Origin: Nitratireductor thuwali
GTDB lineage: Bacteria; Pseudomonadota; Alphaproteobacteria; Rhizobiales; Rhizobiaceae
Direction: 5' to 3'
NCBI RefSeq assembly: GCF_036621415.1
Contig: NZ_CP030941.1
Span: forward strand, 1,178,001 to 1,242,000
DNA length: 64,000 nucleotides
Shown: piece by piece, positions 58,797-64,000 of the stretch
How the letters are laid out: the number at the start of each line of letters is the position of its first letter
Position numbering within the stretch: position 1 is the first letter of the stretch
Notes under the pieces: model-generated
Database searches by the model: none
Told to the model about the DNA's origin: nothing
What the model saw: only the letters and a program-made list of their open reading frames with translations
Position numbers and translations under genes: made by a program

Positions 58797-59471
58797 ATGT
58801 GGACTTGGCTGCAGGACAATCATGGGCCGGTGAGCGCCCTGGCGAGCATTTTCACGCTCGCGATCTGGACGTTGTATTTCCAGATTCTGCTCAGCAGCTA
58901 CCGCCACCGCCTGAGAGCCAAGATCCTGATCAATCGCGGCGCCGGGCACACCCTTCACGCCCACTGCGTGATCGCCAATATGAGCGTCGAACCGATTTAC
59001 GTCGAGGCGGTCATCGCCGATATCGGCTTCCGCGGCGAGCAGGATTCCATAGTGCGGCGGCGCTGCTCCCTGAGCGATCTCGATCTGGACATCAAGACCA
59101 CCGAGAACAGCGACCTGCGCCCGCAATGGTTCCAGGGGCCGCTGGACAGCGGTGAGTTCATCAGCGTCGGCACCTACCACCATCTCCTCGACAGGGCTGC
59201 TTCCAGCGCAGGCGTGACGTCGGCGATCTGCGAGGTCACCCTCACCGTCGTCGCCACATACACGGCGCAGGATGCCCTCGTCGCCGCCTGCCGGACCTTC
59301 GACATCGGGAGGGACGACGGCGGCGACGTCTTGATGCCGCGGTCCCTGACGGCAACGCAAATCCGCTCCCGGGCCGAGCAGCAGGCTCTCGAACGGTGGA
59401 TGGAAGGGAAGATACCGGCCCGGGAGAGGAGCAACCGCCGCACATATATGGCCGGGAGGCGAGGAACCTAA
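58797..59471 (+). CDS. Hypothetical membrane-anchored protein
   Basis: The 224-residue product has one N-terminal membrane helix (VSALASIFTLAIWTLYFQIL) followed by a soluble domain with a beta-rich core (HAHCVIANMSVEPIYVEAVI; VTSAICEVTLTVVATYTAQD) that faces the cytoplasm or periplasm. No family was recognised. The start is set at ATG 58797 because the EcfG-type promoter lies inside the longer frame. It is divergent from topIB. Confidence 0.65.
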   Translation: MWTWLQDNHGPVSALASIFTLAIWTLYFQILLSSYRHRLRAKILINRGAGHTLHAHCVIANMSVEPIYVEAVIADIGFRGEQDSIVRRRCSLSDLDLDIKTTENSDLRPQWFQGPLDSGEFISVGTYHHLLDRAASSAGVTSAICEVTLTVVATYTAQDALVAACRTFDIGRDDGGDVLMPRSLTATQIRSRAEQQALERWMEGKIPARERSNRRTYMAGRRGT

Positions 59472-59495
59472 GGCCGGCCTTTGTGTTCAGCAGCT

Positions 59496-60068
59496 ATGGT
59501 GGATCTGTCCGGGCACCTCGCAAAACACATGGCTGCGCATATCCTGGCGATGAACCTCTTTGCGCCGGTCCTGGCCTATCTCTGGCATCGGACGCGGCGG
59601 GAGGCTCCGCCTCTGCCGTTCGGCGTCGCGGCGGCGACGGGCCTCCAGCTGGCGGTCCTGTGGGCGTGGCATGTTCCAGCCGCTTTCGCCTCCGCTTCCA
59701 CGCAGCCGCTGATAGGCGCGGCGATGCACCTTTCTCTGTTCCTGACGGCGCTCCTGTTCTGGCGCGCGGTATTGCACGCCGCCAGCGTCTCGCCATGGCG
59801 TTCGATAGCCGCGCTTCTGGTCACCGGAAAGCTGTTTTGCCTGCTTGGCGTGCTTCTCGTCTTTTCGCCGCGGCCGCTTTATGAGCCGATGGGTCATCCG
59901 TCCTCAACATCCGTGGGCAGCCTCCTCGCCGACCAGCAGGCGGCCGGTCTCCTCATGCTCATTTTCTGCCCCCTTACCTACGTGCTTGGCGGCATTCTGA
60001 TCGTGCGGCGATGGATCATCGTGGATGAGCAGAACGCCAGCCGCCTTTTCGAGCGGTTGCGGCCGTGA
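59496..60068 (+). CDS. Cytochrome c oxidase assembly protein, CtaG (caa3) type
   Basis: The 190-residue membrane protein has about five helices: HILAMNLFAPVLAYLWHR, TGLQLAVLWAWHVPAAF, MHLSLFLTALLFWRAVLHA, LVTGKLFCLLGVLLVFSP, and LLMLIFCPLTYVLGGILIV. It resembles the Caa3_CtaG family, which helps load copper into the CuA or CuB centre, but it is shorter than the usual 250-300 residues. It is first in the oxidase operon and overlaps the cytochrome c gene by 4 bp. A start further in (ATG 59511 or 59529) is possible. A GGAAC-N16-TGTT match just before the gene is too close to the ATG to be persuasive. Confidence 0.78.
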   Translation: MVDLSGHLAKHMAAHILAMNLFAPVLAYLWHRTRREAPPLPFGVAAATGLQLAVLWAWHVPAAFASASTQPLIGAAMHLSLFLTALLFWRAVLHAASVSPWRSIAALLVTGKLFCLLGVLLVFSPRPLYEPMGHPSSTSVGSLLADQQAAGLLMLIFCPLTYVLGGILIVRRWIIVDEQNASRLFERLRP

Positions 60069-61183
60069 AATGGAGCTTTCCGCCTGATCTGAACTGGCGA
60101 AGGGCGTTGCTCTGGCTTGTGGCCTATCTGGCGATAGGTGCAGTCGGAGCCACGCTCTTTGCCGCTTCGGGCATCTACAATGTCGCGGCCTCGGTGCAGC
60201 ATTTCCAGATAACCGAGCGCATCATCAAGTTCGTTCTCAACCGGTCGGTCGCGGTCCACAGTCCCGACGAAGTGCCGGCCGATCTCGGCGACGAGCGCCT
60301 GGCCCGACTGGGCGCGCGCCATTTCCGGCTTGGCTGTGCCCCATGCCATGGCATGCCCGGCGAAGATGCCAGCCCGATCATGCAGAAGATGTACCCGGCG
60401 CCTCCCAGGCTTGAGCACGCAGCGCTGAAATGGGATCCGGCCGAACTCGCCTGGATAATCGACAATGGGCTGAAGTTCACCGGCATGCCGGCCTGGGCGG
60501 GGCAGGATAGGAACGACGAGGTCTGGGCGCTGGTGGCCTTCCTGCGCCGGCTGCCGGATGCCGGAGAACGGGAACTCGCCGACCTTGCCGGCCCCGGCAG
60601 CCATCCCCGCGCCGGCGTTTCTGAGCTGGCCGCCCGCCCGGCGAGCCCGGCGCTGTGCGTAACCTGTCATGGAAACAGCGGACAGCCGCCGGTTTCACCG
60701 GAAGTGCCGGCGCTCTCCGCCCAGGCCGGGGCCTATCTGCAACGGGCCTTGAGGGAATACCGCAGCGACCGGCGCCAGAGCGGCATCATGGAACCCATAG
60801 CCGCAGCGCTGGACGATCGGGCCATCCAACGTCTCGCCAGCTATTTCGCCGCGCAATCCATGTCGAGCGACACCGGTTCCGGAGAGGTGGCGGGAGACGT
60901 GGAACGCGGCCGGACCATCGCCACGGTCGGACTGCCGGACGGCAACGTGCCGCCATGCCTTTCCTGCCATGGCGCCGGGGCATCGGAACGGTTCCCGCGG
61001 CTTCGCGGGCTTTCGCGGGACTACATCGTCGGCCAGTTGCGCCTCTTCCGCTCAGGCGCCCGCAGCCAGACCGCTTACGCCGATATCATGTCGACCGTAG
61101 CCCGCCGTCTGTCGGCGGAGGACATGGAAGACGTGGCGGCCTTTTTTGCCACCCATCCTGATGCGCAAGGGGCAGAGCGATGA
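60065..61183 (+). CDS. Membrane-anchored triheme cytochrome c
   Basis: The 372-residue protein has one N-terminal anchor helix (ALLWLVAYLAIGAVGATLFA) and three CxxCH sites: CAPCH (91-95), CVTCH (198-202) and CLSCH (298-302). It thus has three cytochrome c domains on the periplasmic side; methionine ligands are probable in segments such as KFTGMPAW. The first domain stands apart from the last two, which look like a diheme pair (each about 100 residues). It overlaps both neighbours by 4 bp, so it probably feeds electrons to the caa3 oxidase CuA site. Confidence 0.88.
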   Translation: MKWSFPPDLNWRRALLWLVAYLAIGAVGATLFAASGIYNVAASVQHFQITERIIKFVLNRSVAVHSPDEVPADLGDERLARLGARHFRLGCAPCHGMPGEDASPIMQKMYPAPPRLEHAALKWDPAELAWIIDNGLKFTGMPAWAGQDRNDEVWALVAFLRRLPDAGERELADLAGPGSHPRAGVSELAARPASPALCVTCHGNSGQPPVSPEVPALSAQAGAYLQRALREYRSDRRQSGIMEPIAAALDDRAIQRLASYFAAQSMSSDTGSGEVAGDVERGRTIATVGLPDGNVPPCLSCHGAGASERFPRLRGLSRDYIVGQLRLFRSGARSQTAYADIMSTVARRLSAEDMEDVAAFFATHPDAQGAER

Positions 61184-62169
61184 AGAGCGCACGCGCGGCC
61201 TGTCTCGGCGGAGCGCTCCTCGCTCTTCCAGGATGCTCCGGCGCTCAGTCGGCACTTGAGGTGACAGGACGCGAGGCGGCGGACATATATTTCCTGTTCA
61301 TCGTTGCCACGGCGCTCAGCGTGGTCGTCACGCTGCTGGTTCTGATCCTGCTCGTGATCGTTCTGTGGGGGCCGCAGAGATGGCGCGCCCGGCTCGGGTC
61401 GGACCGGGTTGTGATCGGCGGTGGCATCGTTCTGCCGGTCGTCCTGCTCAGCCTGCTGCTCGGCTACGGTCTTTTCGTGCTCGACGCGGGCGCCTCGCGC
61501 GTTGCGCGTGCGGAAGACGGCGTCATCACGATCGTCGGCAAGCGCTGGTGGTGGGAGGTCGCCTATACCACGGCTGATGGCGACCGGGTCGTCAGCGCCA
61601 ACGAGCTGCGCCTGCCGGTGGGACGGCCCGTTGCCCTGCGCCTCGAAAGCGACAACGTCATCCACAGCTTCTGGGCTCCCCAGCTTGCCGGCAAGCTGGA
61701 CATGATACCCGGCCGCACCAACACTCTGGTCGTCGAAGCGACGGAGCCGGGCGTCAGTCGCGGCCAGTGTGCTGAATATTGCGGCGGCGCGCACGCGCTC
61801 ATGTCGTTCTTCATCATAGCCATGCCCCCCGGCGAGTATGACGCCTGGCTGCGGAAGGAAGCCGCGCCGGCACGCGCGCCCGAGGCCGCGATTGCGCAGC
61901 GCGGCCATGACCTTTTCCTCGAAAACGGCTGCGGCGCCTGCCACACGGTACGGGGAACCCGGGCCGGCGGGACGATCGGGCCCGACCTCACCCATGTCGG
62001 CTCGCGCCGCTCCCTGGCGGCGGCGACCCTTCCCAATGATGCGGAGGCTTTTGCCCGCTGGATCAAGGACAACCAGCACATCAAGCCCGAGAACCTGATG
62101 CCCGCCTACGAAAATCTCGAACCGGACGAACTTGCCGCCATAGCCGCCTATCTGGAGGGGCTGGATTAG
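61180..62169 (+). CDS. coxB: Cytochrome c oxidase subunit II with fused cytochrome c (caa3-type)
   Basis: The 329-residue protein has a lipoprotein-like signal (LALPGC, Cys19), two membrane helices (about 36-63 and 78-101), a cupredoxin domain with the CuA ligands His162 (IHSFWAP), Cys197, Cys201, His205 and Met208 (GQCAEYCGGAHALM), and a C-terminal cytochrome c with CGACH (251-255) and NLMPAYENL as the Met ligand. The fused heme c makes it caa3-type. It overlaps the triheme cytochrome by 4 bp. The exchanger gene separates it from coxA. Confidence 0.94.
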   Translation: MKSARAACLGGALLALPGCSGAQSALEVTGREAADIYFLFIVATALSVVVTLLVLILLVIVLWGPQRWRARLGSDRVVIGGGIVLPVVLLSLLLGYGLFVLDAGASRVARAEDGVITIVGKRWWWEVAYTTADGDRVVSANELRLPVGRPVALRLESDNVIHSFWAPQLAGKLDMIPGRTNTLVVEATEPGVSRGQCAEYCGGAHALMSFFIIAMPPGEYDAWLRKEAAPARAPEAAIAQRGHDLFLENGCGACHTVRGTRAGGTIGPDLTHVGSRRSLAAATLPNDAEAFARWIKDNQHIKPENLMPAYENLEPDELAAIAAYLEGLD

Positions 62170-62184
62170 GATCAGGACCTATTA

Positions 62185-63261
62185 ATGTTGCTTGATTTCA
62201 GCACCCTCCCCCTGCCCCTGAATCTCGTGCTTTTCACGACGGCGGCGGTTGTCGTGTGGTTCGCCGGCAGCCGCCTTACCTTCTATGCCGACGCCATCAG
62301 CAACGCCACGGGTATCGGCCAGGCCGCCATCGGCATCATGCTCCTGGCCGGCGTCACCTCGCTCCCCGAAATCGGCGTGACGGCCACCGCTGCGATTGCC
62401 GGCGATGCCGACCTCGCCCTCAACAACCTTTTCGGCAGCATCGCGCTGCAGGTGGCCGTGCTTGCCATGGTCGACTTCTTGATCGGAAGAAGAGCGCTCA
62501 CCGCAGCGGTGTCCGATCCCACCGTCATTCTCCAGGGCAGCCTCAATGTGATCATGATTTCGGCGGCCGCGGCGGCAATGGTCATCGGCGACGTCAGCGT
62601 CTTCGGCGTCGGCTTGTGGGCCTGGGGAGCGCTCGCCGCCTATGTGGCCTGCGTCTATATCCTGTCGCGGGGACGGGGGCGCCGGCCGTGGCTTGCCGCC
62701 GGCGGCGAGCGCGTGGAACGTGGTCCGGCCGGCGAGCAGGGGGGTGGCAGCCTGTCGGCCGCCGCCGGGGAACCGGAAGCCTTGCGAAGCCTCATTGTAA
62801 AGACCGCCGTGGTCGCGGCGATCATCCTCGTGGCGGGCTATGTCGTCGCCAGGTCCGGTGAAGCGATCGCGGAGCAGACCGGGCTGGGTTCAAGCTTCAT
62901 AGGTTTCGTGCTGGTCGCCATTGCCACGTCCCTGCCGGAACTCAGTACCGCCCTGTCGGCCGCCAGGCGCGGCCTTTTCACCATGGCGATATCCGACATC
63001 CTGGGCACCAACCTCATCAACATCGCGATGATATTCCTGGTCGACTTGCTTGACACCGGCGAGCCCGTGATCGGGCGCATGGGCCCCTTCGCGATTTTCG
63101 GCGCCTTGCTGGCGGTGGTGCTGACGGCGCTGTTTCAGGCCGGCGTGGCCGAGCGGCGCGACAAGTCGATCCTGCGCATGGGCTATGATTCGGTGCTGGT
63201 GCTCATCGTATATATCGGCGGCATCGTCCTTCTCTATACCCTGCGGAGCACGGGAACATGA
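62185..63261 (+). CDS. Sodium/calcium exchanger (CaCA) family membrane protein
   Basis: The 358-residue protein has about ten membrane helices in two inverted halves. Each half has an alpha-repeat: LLAGVTSLPEIGVTATAAIA and LVAIATSLPELSTALSAARR, with the family's TSLPE signature holding the ion-binding Glu. A charged loop (about residues 165-205) joins them. It should exchange Ca2+, Na+, K+ or H+ across the inner membrane. It lies 15 bp after coxB and overlaps coxA by 4 bp, so it is embedded in the oxidase operon. Confidence 0.88.
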   Translation: MLLDFSTLPLPLNLVLFTTAAVVVWFAGSRLTFYADAISNATGIGQAAIGIMLLAGVTSLPEIGVTATAAIAGDADLALNNLFGSIALQVAVLAMVDFLIGRRALTAAVSDPTVILQGSLNVIMISAAAAAMVIGDVSVFGVGLWAWGALAAYVACVYILSRGRGRRPWLAAGGERVERGPAGEQGGGSLSAAAGEPEALRSLIVKTAVVAAIILVAGYVVARSGEAIAEQTGLGSSFIGFVLVAIATSLPELSTALSAARRGLFTMAISDILGTNLINIAMIFLVDLLDTGEPVIGRMGPFAIFGALLAVVLTALFQAGVAERRDKSILRMGYDSVLVLIVYIGGIVLLYTLRSTGT

Positions 63262-64000
63262 GCGGCCAGGACCACAAGCTCCCCAATCCGGCGCCGCGTT
63301 CCGAACGCGAAGTCGACGAACTCCTTCGCATTTGGGCGACGCCGAAGGGCTGGCGGATCATAACCGCCGTCAACAACACGGTCATCGGCCTCCTCTACAT
63401 CGGGACCGCTTTCCTCTTCTTCCTGATGGCCGGGGTGCTGGCGCTCATGATGCGGACACAGCTCGCTGTGCCGGAGAATGATTTCCTCAGCCAGGACTTC
63501 TACAATCAGATCTTCACCGTCCATGGCACGACGATGATGTTCCTGTTCGCCGTGCCGGCGGTGGAGGCGCTGGGGGTGATGCTCCTGCCTCAGATGCTGG
63601 CAGCGCGCGATCTTCCCTTTCCGCGCCTCAGCGCGTTCGCGATCTGGGCCTATGTGATCGGCGGCCTCGTCTTCTTCTCGACCGTCTTCTACGATCTGGC
63701 GCCCAAGGGCGGCTGGTTCATGTACACGCCGCTGACGCTGAAGGAATTCTCGCCCGGCGACAATGCCGATTTCTGGCTGCTCGGCATCGGCTTCATCGAA
63801 ATCTCGGCCATCGCCGGCGCGATCGAGATCGTCGTCGGCACGCTGCGCACCCGCCCGCCCGGAATGTCGCTGACCAAGATGCCCATCTTCGCCTGGTCGA
63901 TGCTGATCTTCGCGGCGATGATCATGTTCGCCTTTCCCGCGGTCATTCTGGGAACGATGCTGCTCGAGATAGAGCGCTCTTTCGGCTGGCCGTTCTTCAC
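63258..64000 (+). CDS. coxA: Cytochrome c oxidase subunit I, N-terminal part (cut by window edge)
   Basis: The first 247 residues are present. They show a long polar N-terminus (LPNPAPRSEREVDELLRIWA), helix I (AVNNTVIGLLYIGTAFLFFL), helix II with the low-spin heme His in FTVHGTTMMFLFAVPAVEA, and further helices. The extended N-terminus and the position after coxB fit the caa3/ba3-like A-type subunit I. The active-site histidines and CuB ligands lie beyond the window. ATG 63258 overlaps the exchanger stop (ATGA). Confidence 0.93.
   Translation, partial: MSGQDHKLPNPAPRSEREVDELLRIWATPKGWRIITAVNNTVIGLLYIGTAFLFFLMAGVLALMMRTQLAVPENDFLSQDFYNQIFTVHGTTMMFLFAVPAVEALGVMLLPQMLAARDLPFPRLSAFAIWAYVIGGLVFFSTVFYDLAPKGGWFMYTPLTLKEFSPGDNADFWLLGIGFIEISAIAGAIEIVVGTLRTRPPGMSLTKMPIFAWSMLIFAAMIMFAFPAVILGTMLLEIERSFGWPFF

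Noticed and set aside
59463..59487. GGAAC-N16-TGTT just before the CtaG-like gene as an EcfG-type promoter
   Set aside because: The implied transcription start is within a few bases of the chosen ATG and the element overlaps the end of the previous gene; kept only as a possibility if translation begins further in.
1..64000. tRNA or rRNA genes, CRISPR arrays, transposases, integrases, prophage genes
   Set aside because: Looked for on both strands by eye; nothing with the needed structure or motifs was found. A covariance-model scan would be needed to exclude small RNAs.

Overview
The window is GC-rich, densely packed chromosomal DNA from an alphaproteobacterium. The order Hyphomicrobiales and the Mesorhizobium/Phyllobacteriaceae neighbourhood fit best. 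This is an inference from codon use, two families of rhizobial-type intergenic repeats, many GGAAC-N16/17-NGTT (sigma EcfG-type) promoters, and the gene content (SPW protein, DUF2267, orphan sensory-rhodopsin transducer, TRAP transport, GntR/FCD control). No tRNA, rRNA, CRISPR array, transposase or phage gene was recognised.

Region 1 (1-13,826) is an aromatic O-methyl-ether catabolic locus. A ten-gene minus-strand operon, mostly joined by 4-8 bp overlaps, runs dctP-dctQ-dctM (TRAP uptake), a XylE-like type I extradiol dioxygenase, galB, galC, galD, purU, a 6-phosphogluconate-dehydrogenase-like gene and a tetrahydrofolate-dependent O-demethylase. A partial LysR gene follows. Next come a second O-demethylase (ligM), a GntR/FCD regulator and a divergent metF. 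The implied flow is uptake of vanillate/syringate-type acids, methyl transfer to tetrahydrofolate, ring cleavage, then 4-oxalomesaconate to pyruvate plus oxaloacetate. MetF and PurU would move the methyl group towards formate. GTATAC-centred palindromes upstream of ligM and between the regulator and metF look like shared operators.

Region 2 (13,827-30,544) is a series of short units: tiny membrane proteins, an SPW protein, an orphan sensory-rhodopsin transducer, a sterol-desaturase-like enzyme with a VKOR-like protein, a GH15 glucosidase, and a DUF296 protein. These are followed by a run of a PoxB-like TPP enzyme, an enolase-superfamily enzyme and a large YdiJ-like FAD/Fe-S dehydrogenase, then a DegP-like protease and a PQQ-type sugar dehydrogenase.

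Region 3 (30,585-46,441) is a seven-gene minus-strand operon, glgE, treS-maltokinase fusion, glgB, glgX, treZ, malQ, treY. It joins the GlgE route (trehalose to maltose to maltose-1-phosphate to alpha-glucan) with the TreY/TreZ route (alpha-glucan back to trehalose). A consensus EcfG-type promoter lies just upstream.

Region 4 (46,442-59,471) holds further probable stress genes: DUF2267, an erythromycin-esterase-like protein, an HxlR regulator, an AI-2E-type permease, ugd, an alpha/beta hydrolase with a DUF3182 protein, an MDR/Gfo-Idh oxidoreductase pair, an aldo-keto reductase and topoisomerase IB. Several carry EcfG-type promoters, so regions 2-4 read as a general-stress island.

Region 5 (59,496-64,000) starts a caa3-type oxidase operon: a CtaG-like assembly factor, a membrane-anchored triheme cytochrome c, CoxB with a fused cytochrome c domain, a CaCA-type exchanger, and CoxA, which runs off the window.
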